A stretch of DNA of 64,000 bases from Lepus europaeus (lineage: Eukaryota; Chordata; Mammalia; Lagomorpha; Leporidae), in the NCBI RefSeq assembly GCF_033115175.1, contig NC_084827.1, positions 152,265,701 to 152,329,700 on the forward strand, written 5' to 3'. The first letter of the stretch is position 1; each line of letters starts with the position of its first letter. Both the position numbers and the translations under genes were made by a program. Below the pieces are notes generated by a model. It worked only from the letters and a program-made list of their open reading frames with translations. It ran no database searches and was not told where the DNA came from. This document shows positions 11,519 through 39,314 of this stretch, one piece after another.

Positions 11519-11995
11519 AAGATTTATTTTATCTGAAAGAGCTACAGAAAGAGGTAAAGAGAGATAGAGAGAGGGAAGAAGAAGAAGAAGAAGAAGAAGA
11601 AGAAGAAGAAGAAGAAGAAGAAGAAGAAGAAAGAAGAAAGAAGGAAGAAGAGGAAGAAGAGGAAGAAGAGGAAGAAGAGGAAGAAGAGGAAGAAGAGGAA
11701 GAAGAGGAAGAAGAAGAAAGAGAGAGAGAGAGGTTTTCCACCCATTAGTTCATTACACAAATGGTCACAATGGCTGGAACTGAGCTGATCCAAAACCAGG
11801 AGCCAGGAGCTACCTCTGGGTCCCCTACGCAGATGCAAAGGCCCAAGGATGGGGCCATCTTCTGCTGCTTTCCCAGTTGCACCGGCAGGGAACTGGATCG
11901 GAAGCAGAGCAGTTAGGACTTGAACCAGCACCCACGTGGGATGCAGGCACTGCAGCCCAGGGCTTTAACCCAATGCACCAAAGTGCCAGCCCCGT
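11519..11995 (-). mobile_element. C-repeat SINE with large purine expansion
   Basis: Reverse copy from 'aagatttattttatctgaaagagctacag' to head 'tgcaccaaagtgccagcccc'. It is lengthened by the GAA/GGAAGA expansion at 11574-11735. Confidence 0.87.
11574..11735. repeat. (GAA)n / (GGAAGA)n purine microsatellite
   Basis: About 160 bp of pure purine on the plus strand: some 17 GAA units, a short interruption, then about ten GAGGAA/GGAAGA units and (GA)n. It creates spurious poly-Ser and poly-Phe reading frames on the minus strand. It is an expansion of the SINE CT/GA box and lies about 0.8 kb past the IDH1 poly(A) signal. Confidence 0.96.
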
Positions 11996-12130
11996 TCCTA
12001 CTTTCTTAAGTCACCCTTGGTTCCCTGTTTACTTACAAGATAATGCCTAAATTCCTTAGCATGTGCACTGAATCTATCATATTCTTTAATAACTCCTTTA
12101 GTTTCATATTTGGGAATCTTCTTTCCTTTC
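11996..12130. repeat. Ancient interspersed repeat, right half
   Basis: The phrases 'ttacttacaagataatgcctaaattccttagcatg' continue the old repeat interrupted at 11518. Tentatively L2-like. Confidence 0.35.
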
Positions 12131-12554
12131 ACTGTAGCATAGACCTCTTAATTTACTCTTCCATTTCCCCTCAGTAAACTTCTTGAGAGCATAGATTTTT
12201 TTTTGTTTATTTGTTTTCAAATCAAATTCCTATGACCAGGATGGAGCATGGAGCTTGGCATGTAAGCAATAAATAAATAATAAATAATAAATAAACAAAA
12301 ACTCAAAAGAGGTCAGCATTTAATTTGAATTACCATTTAATTTTAATTAAAATTAACAGTTTAGATGAAGAACAGGACTAGAATAGTGTTTAATATCAAC
12401 TTCTGAGAAATCACATTTATATAAAAGAAATGAAACAGGCTAGCAGAAGTCCAGCAAAAGGTGCAGCTTACATTATTGCACTTGAATGCAATATGCTAGT
12501 TAGGGCAGCATAATACTCAGGCCACGCCAGGTCAAGAGCAGGAAGGGACAAACA
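12131..12554. other. IDH1 downstream flank
   Basis: AT-rich, with a second reverse-strand AATAAA at 12206-12211 and an (AAATAAT)n patch near 12268-12295. No exon seen. A longer IDH1 3' end using the distal signal is possible. Confidence 0.4.
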
Positions 12555-13185
12555 CAGAGGACAAACCTCTGGGTGGTCTTTATTGTGGATTCCGAACCCT
12601 CTAGTGGCCTGGAAGATATTCAACGTATTTGCAACATTCAACGAGATTTTTATAAAAATGGCTGCAGTGTTTCGACACGTTTTTACCTACATTCACAGGC
12701 TTTGTTCTAATCAGGTACAAGTTCAATGTACAGCTCTGCTTCCCGCAGGGGCTTCTTAACACCAAAGCCTCTCAGTGCCCAAGGTCATGGACATGAGGGG
12801 AAGGGGAGTGAACTTCTAGTTCACACAGATTTTAAGGAACAATACTGTGGCTATTGTTTATCCTTTCAAGCACTCTTGATTTTGGTCATTTATGTCAGAA
12901 CATGAGAAAAAGTGACAGTGAATATGCATGATACTAAGATGATTCGTAGGCTGCTAGTAGAAAATAAAAATTTTTTTTTAAAAAAAAGTCCCTTGCCACA
13001 GTCATGCAAGTGGCAATAATTGTACGAATAAGAAAAAGGCTGTAAACTTATAGAAAAGATCAACTGCAGCTTCTAAACAAATTACAAAGTTGATTTCACT
13101 TTTACCCTTGAGTGTTATACAGAAAAATGTAAACCTGTGGACCTAGTTACCAAAAAACTTTACCCTCCTAAGCCCGGGTACCACC
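12555..13185 (-). other. IDH1: IDH1 3' untranslated region
   Basis: This runs from the IDH1 stop codon (13186-13188) to a reverse-strand AATAAA at 12579-12584, with cleavage inferred 15-30 nt further on. The length of about 0.6 kb is plausible but somewhat shorter than the human 3' UTR as I remember it. Confidence 0.65.
12579..12584 (-). terminator. IDH1: IDH1 polyadenylation signal (AATAAA)
   Basis: TTTATT on the plus strand reads AATAAA in the IDH1 sense. It is the first canonical signal I find downstream of the stop codon. Confidence 0.65.
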
Positions 13186-30660
<17,475 letters not shown>

Positions 30661-31012
30661 TTTTTTTTTTTTTTTAAGATTCATGTTGCATTTATTTGAA
30701 AGGCAGAGTTACAGGGAGAGAAGGAGAGACAGAGAGAGAGAGAGAGAGACCCTACATCCACTGGTTCAGTCCCCAAATGGCCACAAAGGCCAGGGCTGGG
30801 CCAGGCTTAAAACAGGAGCCTGGAACTCCATCCAGGTCTCCCAGGTGGGTGGCAGGGGCCCCAGCACCTGGACCATCATCCACTGCTTTCCCAGGCACAC
30901 CAGCAGAGAGCTAGATGGGAAGTAAAACAGTTGGATCTTGTACCATCGCCCTTAGGGGGTGCCAGTGCCACAGGCAGAGGCCCAACCTGTGGCTACACCA
31001 CAACACTGGCTC
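30661..31012 (-). mobile_element. C-repeat SINE
   Basis: Reverse copy in IDH1 intron 2, from T15 and 'aagattcatgttgcatttatttgaaaggcagag' to 'caccacaacactggctccc'. A long poly(T) (31021-31046) follows it. Confidence 0.87.
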
Positions 31013-31224
31013 CCAGCCAGGTTTTTTTTTTTTTTTTTTTTTTTTTGTTTGTTTTGCCTTTTTTTAAAGCTCAGTTCAGGAGCTACAATAACTGGCCAGC
31101 AGATACAGTCTCCTGCAGAGAAGACTGGACAAAAAGAAAAAAGCTGTGGCAATTTATTGTTGGAGATGCTCCAGACACCCTCTCGCAGTGCCTAGGCCTG
31201 CTCCAAATAGCAACGGAACGCAGT

Positions 31225-31540
31225 ACCCCGTTTGGCACGTGGGTGAAGTCGCTGCAGTCACAGCTTAGCATGACTGCATCACATCCCAGAGTGCTTGGTT
31301 CGAGTCTCGACTACTCACTCCCAATTCGGTGTCCTGCTGAGGCGCACCCTGGGGGGTTGCAGCAGGACCTCAAGTCCTTGCTGCACCACGTGGGAGGCCC
31401 TGATGGAGTTCCAGGCTCCTTGCTTCAGGCTGGCCCAGACCTGGTTGTTGCGGGAATTTGGGGAGAGAACCAGCAGACGGACAATTTCTGTCTCTCTTGA
31501 CTGTCACAGAAAACAAACATTTTCAATAAAAAAACACAAA
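31225..31540 (+). mobile_element. Old C-repeat SINE near IDH1 exon 2
   Basis: Degenerate forward copy: 'ccagagtgcttggttcgagtctcgac', 'gcaccacgtgggaggccctgatgg', 'gcgggaatttggggagagaacc'. It ends about 55 nt from the non-coding exon 2 donor. Confidence 0.75.
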
Positions 31541-31593
31541 ACCCTCAGTATTTCCACATCAAGGTAGAGAAGAGGGAAATTACTAATTCTCAC

Positions 31594-31667
31594 CTCTGCG
31601 GCGGGTCAGTTTCCGGCGGCCCCGGCTTCTCTGGAGCTCGCAGACTTCACCGAATGCAGCTTCTCTC
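31594..31667 (-). other. IDH1: IDH1 exon 2 (5' UTR)
   Basis: 74 nt between acceptor TTTTAG and donor GTGAGA. 'CTGCATTCGGTGAAGTCTGC' aligns with the human 5' UTR phrase that I recall as 'CTACATTCAGTTGAGTCTGC'. Non-coding. Confidence 0.8.
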
Positions 31668-31689
31668 CTAAAACAAAAACCACAGCAAC

Positions 31690-33300
31690 GAGGCATGGAA
31701 AGCCGTCCTTTACAGAGCACCTCCGCCTCGAGCGTTCAGCTGTTTTTCAGAGCTTGGGGGGCCCCCCCGCGGGGTTTATCCGGTTTGAAGTATAGCGCCC
31801 AGCGTGAGACCACCGCAGAGCGCAGTCCGCAGGCGGAGGCCCTTTCCAGATAAAGGGCAAGGCGCTGCCCGCACCCACCGGCGGTGCGCCCCGGGGCGTG
31901 TCCTGCTCGCCGCCCTCCGCGGATCTCCGGCTTGCCCGTCCTTGGCTGACGCGGCCGCCCGCAGTAGGCTCTCGGCCTGCAGGCCTCCTCCTGGTGGCCG
32001 CTGTGCGAGAGGGCTGCGGCCAACGCGGGCTCGGTCCCTCCCCCCGGGGCTCCACGCCCGCCCCTTGCCTCCCGGGGGCCGGGACCTTTAAACCCCAGGC
32101 ACCCGGAGCCGGCTGAGGCCGACTGTGCGTCCCTCCCAGCCCCCAGCGGCCCCGGCTGGCCAGGCGACGGCTCCTCCGACGGCCGCCCGAGGTCGGCGTC
32201 CACGCCCAGGTCCTCGGCTTGCACCGTTCGCACGTTTGCCGCCTGAGACACGCACACGGCGCCTTCCCCGCGTCTGGGCGACCCCGCCACGGCTCGTGGG
32301 CGGGTCTGCTGTTTCACTCGTGATTGCATGCAGCGTGCCCCGCAGCCCACGCTCTCCCTCTCCCGCCCGGGGCCAGCCCTGCCACACATCCCAGGCTCCA
32401 TCGTCCTCTCCCTCCCTCAGAACCCTTTGCTACGCACGATGCTCGGACCGGTTCCCGGTCCTGCACCCAGGCCTAGCCGCTGAGTTCTTCCCTGAACACC
32501 CAAGATCGAGCCGAAGACTTCCCCCTTTTTCTCACTCCAGCTTTCCATGGAACTAGAGCCTCCCCCGCCAGCCGGGGGCCGGGGTCGCCCCTCGAAGCCC
32601 CGGGTTACCTGCACCAGGACGGACGCTGCCGACGAGCCCGGGGGCGACAGTCACTCGCACGCTCCGACTCACCGGCGACCGCAACCGGGCCCCAGCTATT
32701 GCAGCTCCTGACACCGACTCTGCACAGACCAGGGACCAGAGGGCGGGGCCCGGCTTTTCCTCTTCCAGGCTTTTGTCCCCTCCCAGGCCCCGCCCCCTCA
32801 GCCCACCTCCCGGAGCCCCGCCCCCGCCGCCTGGCCAGTCACCGCGCGCCGTCTCCGCCGGAGTGGGCGGGGCGCGGGCCTGAGGCGTGGGGGCGGGGCC
32901 CGCGGTGCGGGGCTCCTTGAGCCGCCGAGGCGCGGGGCGGCTGGAGCGCCTGGGGTTCGACTCGGAGTCCTAGTGGGGAGCGCATGCCACCTGCAGGCGG
33001 GAAGCGGGGTGCGCTCCGGCTTCGTTAGCTTCGAGGGCTCCGGGGAGCGAATGCTCCGGTCGGCAGTGTAGATGAACGAGGGGCCGAGAGCCCCAGACCG
33101 TGGCACCTCGGCGGGCGCCCCTCCCGGCATTCCTGGACGTGTTGGGGAGTGGAATACGCTTTGCAAGAAGATGGAGTGCTCCGCGGGGCGTGGGGTCGAG
33201 GTGGGGGCCTCGGCGCTGCTAGAGTGCGTGGGATGGGGCGATCAGCCGCGCTCCAGTAGCTAATCCCGCCCCCACCGGTGACCGTGTCTCCAGTGCTACT
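31690..33300. promoter_or_regulatory. IDH1: CpG island over the IDH1 promoter
   Basis: About 1.6 kb of GC-rich, CpG-dense sequence in an otherwise AT-rich window. It covers IDH1 exon 1, intron 1 and the upstream flank. GC boxes (CCGCCC or GGGCGG type) occur near 32742, 32789, 32818, 32865 and 32892. No convincing TATA box, consistent with a housekeeping promoter. Divergent antisense transcription (as for human IDH1-AS1) is possible but not shown by the sequence. Confidence 0.9.
32609..32740 (-). other. IDH1: IDH1 exon 1 (5' UTR) and likely start site
   Basis: The strong donor CAG|GTAACC ends the exon at 32609. Upstream in the sense direction, 'GGTGAGTCGGAGCGTGCGAG' and 'CTGTGCAGAGTC' align with the human exon 1 leader as I recall it. 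The right edge (start site) is an estimate within about 50 nt. Confidence 0.72.
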
Positions 33301-33367
33301 GTACCGCAAGTCCAGTGATGACCACCTGCTGGAAATAAACCCGTTCGTCCTTTGCCTCGAAGATAAT

Positions 33368-33689
33368 GAAGGGGACTATTATCTGGGTTCCAATGAACTT
33401 GGGCTAGAGATGTGATGCCTTAGAAAAGAGTGTATTAAAAAAATACTCCTGCCTTTTTCAAGGATTTACTTTTTGTGAAATATTTTGTATTGTGCTTTGT
33501 AGCATCATAGCATACTGTATATTGATGGTCCAAAATTGGTTTGGAAATTATCCCTGACACTGGATTATTACTTTTAGAAGATTTTCTTATTGTCCCATTT
33601 CAGATTTTGTTAAACAAGTCTGATTTTCTTTGTAGGATCAAAGTCTTTATTAAAGATGAGGAAAAGATTCTGTGAAAAAAAAAAAAAAA
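33368..33689 (+). pseudogene. Candidate retrocopy fragment with poly(A) tail, source unknown
   Basis: About 320 bp ends in A15 (33675-33689), with ATTAAA at 33649-33654, 21 nt before the tail. A TSD-like repeat begins GAAGATAAT at 33359-33367 and again at 33690-33698, with partial similarity for several more bases. This is the signature of L1-mediated retroposition of a truncated transcript 3' end. No protein could be recognised; an open frame crosses the left boundary but has no start codon. Confidence 0.5.
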
Positions 33690-33925
33690 GAAGATAATAA
33701 AAAGGGCGTTTTGGACGCTAGAGGGCACTGCCATTTTTCCTGAGAAAAGAAAGTAGGCATACACTTTGCCAACTTGTTGGCTTTTGTTGTGGATTAAGGG
33801 ATATTAGCGTCCACCTCCAGTTAGTCCTGTTGAAATGATTAGAGGTGTATAAGCTTATATTTTAGCTCAAATATGAGTCTCTAAATCACCTAAGACTGCA
33901 TATTTCACTTGTATCATATTAGGTT

Positions 33926-34543
33926 TGTTATGCCCGCAGCCCGTGGTCCCCCAAAAATCACACCACCAGAGACCGAAGTTGAAGCCAATTAGCAGGGTCG
34001 TTTTTATTACGAGTTCGAACCCGGGCCTCTCAGTGCCTCCAGGAGAGGAAGCCCCCCAAGAAGCCCTGAGCCCAATTCTTACGGAGCTTTTATTATCATG
34101 TACAAGCAGGCTTTAGGGGAAGGCTTAGGTCAAGTTGACACTTCTGATAAGTCCCAACATGCCCGCTGACTCCAGGGTAGGGGCTGGTTGTTATCTCAAG
34201 CTTTTAACCTCCCTTTTACATTCCTGGACTTGGGTCAGGGTAGGGTCACATCTGGCCAGGTGGAGGAAAGGGGGAGTGTACGATAGCGAGGGCCAGGAAT
34301 GGGCAGTGGTACGGGTCATACAATAATCAACTTAATGTAGTTACTGGATTACTTAGCTCAACATCTAACATAACACATATATAAAGTCAAAGACACTTAA
34401 CATTGCTTATTATTACTACTAGTTGCCTAATAAGCTAATGTGATTACACTTTAGGTTACATTGAAATAATGATAATATTTTCTAGCACTATTATAATGGA
34501 TAATAAGGGCATAGTAAAAGCTGTTTGTGCAGGTGTCTTCTCA
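33926..34543 (-). mobile_element. Solo LTR of an endogenous retrovirus upstream of IDH1
   Basis: On the minus strand it reads TGAGAAG... to ...GCATAACA, with TG...CA ends and an exact 4-bp TSD GGTT at 33922-33925 and 34544-34547. Two AATAAA motifs occur on the minus strand: one within a TATA-like 'TAATAAAAGC' near 34090 and one near 34003, as expected around U3/R. An alternative right edge at 34375 (TGTTAT...ATAACA) lacks a TSD. It lies about 1.2 kb upstream of IDH1 exon 1 in the same orientation. No internal retroviral genes. Confidence 0.65.
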
Positions 34544-34697
34544 GGTTCACATTGTTTATTACCCCTTGCTTACTACAAGGAAGCATTCATACCCATTCTT
34601 GTTTTAGAAAGTATTTAGTGCAGCCTTCAATAAATATACAATGTAGGAAGATAAGCATTGATTACAGGTGATAAATATAAGATAAAAACCAAAATAG

Positions 34698-35021
34698 GCC
34701 GGCGCCGTGGCTCAACAGGCTAATCCTCCGCCTTGCAGCGCCAGCATACTGGGTTCTAATCCCGGTCAGGGCGCCGGATTCTGTCCCGCTTGCTCCTCTT
34801 CCAGGCCAGCTCTCTGCTGTGGCCCAGGAGGGCAGTGGAGGATGGCCCAAGTGCTTGGGCCCTGCACCCCATGGGAGACCAGGATAAGCACCTGGCTTCT
34901 GCCTTCGGATCAGCGCGGTGCGCTGGCCGCGGCGGCCATTGTAGGGTGAACCAACAGCAAAGGAAGACCTTTCTCTCTGTCTCTCTCTCTCACTGCCCAC
35001 TCTGCCTGTCTAAAAAAAAAA
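34698..35021 (+). mobile_element. Near-consensus C-repeat SINE
   Basis: Head GGCCGGCGCCGTGGCTCA intact, B-box-like 'gggttctaatccc', CT box and A13. Short TSD AAAATAG at 34691-34697 and 35022-35028. Confidence 0.93.
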
Positions 35022-35216
35022 AAAATAGAATATTATTTATATAAAACCAAGGTGAGTTCAATCACAAAACACTTTCCATCAAATCCTAAGCGCTTGCCAG
35101 AGATAGGCAACAAATTTGGCCAATGTGTTAGGAAAGGTGGCGTTTGTGGGAATTTCAACATCAAAAACAGGGTTTTCCAAAAAGGTAATGTAAGAACTCT
35201 TTTTATCTGAAAATTT

Positions 35217-35536
35217 AAAAAAATATTTAGTTTATTTATTTGAAAGAGTTACAGAGAGAGGTAGAGAGAGGGAGAAGTCTTCCATCCTCTGGTTCACTCC
35301 CTAGATGGCCACAATAGCCAGAGCTGGGCCAATCCAAAGCAAGGAGCCAGGAGCTTTTTCCAGGTCTCCCACGTAGGTGCAGGGACCCAAGGACTTGGGC
35401 CATCTTCTACTGCTTTCTCAGGCCATAGCAGAGAGCTGGATTGGAAGAGGAGCAGCCAGGACTAGAACCAGCATCCATATGGGATGACGGTGCTTCAGGC
35501 CAGGGCTTTAACTCACTGTGTCACGGTGCCTGCCCC
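35217..35536 (-). mobile_element. C-repeat SINE
   Basis: Reverse copy with 13-bp TSD TATCTGAAAATTT at 35204-35216 and 35537-35549. Confidence 0.93.
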
Positions 35537-35785
35537 TATCTGAAAATTTTTTGTGTAAACCTAGAATTGACATATTAAAATATTACAAAATATATAAGTG
35601 TAAATTAGCTTCTTAGGCTGATAGCTCTTAAACAACTATAAAAATACCCAAAGCGACTAGAAAAAAACTACAAAATGATGCATTACTATTAACAAGAAAA
35701 GTTAAATGTGATAAATGACATTTGGCTGAGATTAAATTACTGCTTGAACTATAAATATGAAACCCATTGCTTACATGCATGTCAG

Positions 35786-36121
35786 GTTTTTTTTTTTTAA
35801 AAAAGATTTATATATTTACTTGAAAGAGTTATACAGAGAGAGGGAGGGACAGAGAGAGGGCTTCGGTCTACTGGTTCACTCCCCAAATGGTCACAACAGG
35901 CCAGGGCTGGGCCAGGCGGGAGCCAGGAGCCCAGAGTTTCTTCTGAGTCTCTCATTTGGGAGCAGGGGCCCAAGGATTTGGACCATCTTTTACTGCTTTC
36001 CTAGGTGCATTAGCAGGGAGCTGGATGGAAAGTGGAGCAGTTGGAACACTAACTGGTGCTCATATGGGATGTTAGTATTCCAGGAGGTGGCCTTACCAGC
36101 TATGCCACTACACCGGCCCCT
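35786..36121 (-). mobile_element. C-repeat SINE
   Basis: Reverse copy from T10/A6 and 'gatttatatatttacttgaaagag' to head 'ccactacaccggcccc'. Confidence 0.87.
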
Positions 36122-36815
36122 GTAAGTTCTTTCAAATTTAGCTGTACTGTTTCCCTAGATGCCATGTGGTCAGTCATTTAGCCCCTCTACTTTCCTCTAT
36201 TTATTAGTTAATATTGCATGCCCTGTTACCATCTGTCTTTCATATGAACAATAAGAGAATCTGAATATTTTTTGGATCTGAATGCTATTGTAAAAACAAT
36301 GAAAACATAGGTCTTGCAATTTCTTTTAGCATTTGGTTATGAATCTAGATAGCAGGATTCACATAAGTATTCTAAGGTGATTGTATTTTCGTTTTGATGA
36401 TCTCAAACAAAAAGGGGAGGAATGAAAAGAATGTGATCAGTGCATGAAGACTGGGAGAGAGAATATTGAAGGTGCCTTCTATATTTAGAGTTTGGGTACT
36501 AAGGTGCTCTTAAACAAGGATATAAATAGAATCACAGATCTGGTGGTCTAGATAATGAGTTAAGTTTAAAATTTGTTGAATTTGAGATACCTGTGGGACA
36601 GCAAGAGGGAAATATTCAGGAGGTATTTAGCCACATTTATCTGGAGTTGAGGAGCAGTGTCTGGGCTGTAGAGAGAAATTTGGAAATCCTTAGCATGCAT
36701 GATAGTAGTTGAAGACATAGATTATATGAGCTCACCCAGGTTTACAGAGTGAGAGAAAAAAGTCTAACCTAGCAAGAACCCTGAGGCTCATTTATCTTTA
36801 TGGGCCAGGTATAAG
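36122..36815. other. Intergenic DNA, probable ancient repeat
   Basis: 'gggaaatattcaggaggtatttag...ggagttgaggagcagtgtctgggctg' (about 36605-36670) and its possible continuation at 37185-37300 read like an old eutherian repeat. The family is not assigned. No exon seen. Confidence 0.35.
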
Positions 36816-36825
36816 AAAAAGAACC

Positions 36826-37174
36826 AGCCGGCGCCGTGGCTCAACAGGCTAATCCTCCGCTTTGCGGCGCCGGCACACCAGGTTCTAGTCCCGGTCGGGG
36901 CACCGATCCTGTCCCGGTTGCCCCTCTTCCAGGCCAGCTCTCTGCTGTGGCCAGGGAGTGCAGTGGAGGATGGCCCAAGTGCTTGGGCCCTGCACCCCAT
37001 GGGAGACCAGGAGAAGCACCTGGCTCCTGCCATCGGAACAGCGCGGTGCGCCGGCCGCAGCGCGCCTACCGCGGCGGCCATTGGAGGGTGAACCAACGGC
37101 AAAAGGAAGACCTTTCTCTCTATCTCTCTCTCTCACTGTCCACTCTGCCTGTCAAAAATTAAAAAAAAAAAAAA
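36826..37174 (+). mobile_element. Full-length young C-repeat SINE
   Basis: Near-consensus forward copy with TSD AAAAAGAACC at 36816-36825 and 37175-37184. Confidence 0.95.
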
Positions 37175-37316
37175 AAAAAGAACCCTTCAAAAATGAGAAG
37201 GGACATTTGTGGTGGGGAGGTAGCGGAAGAATCAGCAGTGTGATGTCATGGAAGCCAATGGATAGAAAAGGTTTCAAAAAGGAGGGGCTACTACAGAGAT
37301 CAAAAAAGATAGCTCC

Positions 37317-37664
37317 GGCCGGCGCCGCGGCTCAACAGGCTAATCCTCCGCCTTGCGGCGCCAGCACACCAGGTTCTAGTCCCGGTCGGGGCACCGATCC
37401 TGTCCTGGTTGCCCCTCTTCCAGGCCAGCTCTCTGCTGTGGCCAGGGAGTGCAGTGGAGGATGGCCCAAGTCCTTGGGCCCTGCACCCCATGGGAGACCA
37501 GGAGAAGCATCTGGCTCCTGCCATTGGATCAGCGCGGTGCGCCGGCTGCAGTGCGCCAGCCGCGGCAGCCATTGGAGGGTGAACCAACGGCAAAAGGAAG
37601 ACCTTTCTCTCTGTCTCTCTCTCTCTACTGTCCACTCTGCCTGTCAAAAATAAAATAATAATAA
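37317..37664 (+). mobile_element. Full-length young C-repeat SINE
   Basis: Forward copy with head GGCCGGCGCCGCGGCTCA and a perfect 15-bp TSD AAAAAAGATAGCTCC at 37302-37316 and 37665-37679. Left arm of an inverted pair. Confidence 0.96.
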
Positions 37665-37691
37665 AAAAAAGATAGCTCCTAAAAATACTTT

Positions 37692-38031
37692 ATTTTATTT
37701 TATTTTTTTTTGACAGGCAGAGTGGATAGTGAGAGAGAGACAGAGAGAAAGGTCTTCCTTTTTTTGCCATTGGTTCACCCTCCAATGGCCGCTGTGGCCG
37801 GCACATCTCGCTGATCCGAAGCCAGGAGCCAGGTGCTTCTCCTGATCTCCCAAGCGAGTGCAGGGCCCAAGGACCTGAGCCATCCTCCACTGCACTCCCG
37901 GGCCATAGCAGAGAGCTGGCCTGGAATAGGGGCCACCGGGATAGAATCTGGCGCCCCAACTGGGACTAGAACCCAGTGTGCCGGTGCCGCAAGGCGGAGG
38001 ATTAGCCTGTTAAGCCACGGCGCCGGCCCTG
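37692..38031 (-). mobile_element. Full-length young C-repeat SINE, inverted
   Basis: Reverse copy with TSD AAAATACTTT at 37682-37691 and 38032-38041. Its tail faces the tail of the preceding SINE, separated by only 27 nt. Confidence 0.95.
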
Positions 38032-38228
38032 AAAATACTTTTGGCACGTAGAAAGACGGCGTCAATGCATGCTTAGTAGATGGATTATGTGAGAAGGATT
38101 CCAACAGAAGCCATATTATAGGGGATTGAAGTGTGAATAGGAGGTATGGAAAGTAAGAAAGGAAAACCTTTTCAGGAAGTTTGCTTTATTTCCACATATT
38201 TTGTGTTGGTTAAAATGTCTTCCTTTTT

Positions 38229-38562
38229 TGGGATCTGAGGCTGTGATGTAGCTAGCAAAGCTGCTGGCAGCCATGGCGGCATCCCATATGGGTGCCGGTT
38301 CGAGTCACAGCTGCTCCACTTCCGATCCAGCTCTCTGCTATGGCCTGGGAAAGCAGTACAAGATGGCTCAAGTCCTTGGGCCCCTGCACCCATATGGGAA
38401 ACCTAGAAGAAGCTCCTGGCTCCTGGCTTCGGATTGGCGCAGCTCCAGCTGTTGCAGCCAGTTGGGGAGTGAACCAGCGGATGGAAGACCTATCTCTCTC
38501 TGCCTCTCCTTCTCTCTTTTTGTAACTCTGCCTTTCAAATAAATAAATAAATTTTTAAAAAA
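38229..38562 (+). mobile_element. C-repeat SINE
   Basis: Forward copy with 12-bp TSD GTCTTCCTTTTT at 38217-38228 and 38563-38574. The head is partly degenerate. Confidence 0.92.
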
Positions 38563-39186
38563 GTCTTCCTTTTTATGATTTTTAAAATTTATTTATCTTA
38601 GTTTTTCTTTTACACTTACATCCATTCTTCAAGGTTAGATTGCTAGAATTGGAATTATTGGATCAAGGAGTATAAACATTTTTAAGATGCTTAATAGATC
38701 CAACAAATTATTACCTAGAAGAGATATGCCAATTTACATTTTCCCATATAGTGTAAGAGAATACTAATTTCAGTGCATCCTGGCCAGGGCTGAGTTTCAT
38801 AATCTTTAGGAACATCTTTACTTTCTCTACTAAGGGGAACTGATGTTCTTTAGGTAATTTTTAGTCTAGGCTTGGGGTAGGAAAAGTTCAAGATAAGCTG
38901 AGTTAGAAAATAAGGAGGTATTCTCAACAAATCATGTATAGAAGGACTATATCTCAACACAGTAAAGTCTACATCATCAGACCCATATCTAATATCATAT
39001 TCAGCCTTGAGAGAATGAAAGCTTTCCCTTTAAGTTCAGGAACAAGACAAGGATGTTCACTCTTGACACCTGCAATTGACATACTACTGGAAGTCCTAGC
39101 CTAGCAATTAACCAAGAGAAAGGAATAAAAGGTATCCACACTGGAAATAAAGATATTTAACTGTCTCTATTGCAGATGACGTGATC

Positions 39187-39304
39187 ATATATACATATTA
39201 TGATATAATTAATATATTTATATAATTAATATAACAATAGCATATGCCATAAAGCACAATGATATGTAATATAAATATCATGATATATTACCATAATGAT
39301 ATAT
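39187..39304. repeat. AT-rich near-palindromic tract
   Basis: (TATA)n-rich DNA inside the L1 fossil; a related tract lies at 39660-39760 on the other side of the SINE. Confidence 0.75.
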
Positions 39305-39314
39305 AGAATTATTT

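Noticed and set aside
11529-11931. Long minus-strand ORFs encoding poly-Ser and poly-Phe
   Set aside because: They are translations of the GAA/GGAAGA microsatellite and its SINE body, not a gene.
31736-32401. 221-codon ORF on the minus strand in the IDH1 CpG island
   Set aside because: GC-rich DNA has few stop codons. The frame has no recognisable domain and lies across IDH1 intron 1 next to non-coding exon 1.
33271-33416. Open frame without ATG ending at TGA 33414-33416, considered as a coding exon
   Set aside because: It crosses the inferred retrocopy boundary, lacks a start, and has no convincing acceptor plus downstream partner.
33926-34375. Inner right boundary for the LTR, with TGTTAT...ATAACA inverted ends
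   Set aside because: It gives a neat 6-bp inverted repeat but no target duplication; the 34543 edge gives an exact GGTT duplication and is preferred, with caution.
34698-34770. tRNA-like A and B boxes at SINE heads
   Set aside because: These are the internal pol III promoter of the tRNA-derived C-repeat; no cloverleaf or anticodon arm of a functional tRNA gene is present.
36788-38104. Runs of overlapping ORFs of 80-230 codons
   Set aside because: All are SINE-body translations; the same peptide patterns (such as 'KCLGPCTH' and 'LSLSLS') recur at every C-repeat.
39000-39180. L1 reverse-transcriptase-like frame as an active ORF2
   Set aside because: All frames carry stops, and the element is broken by several SINEs and another repeat.
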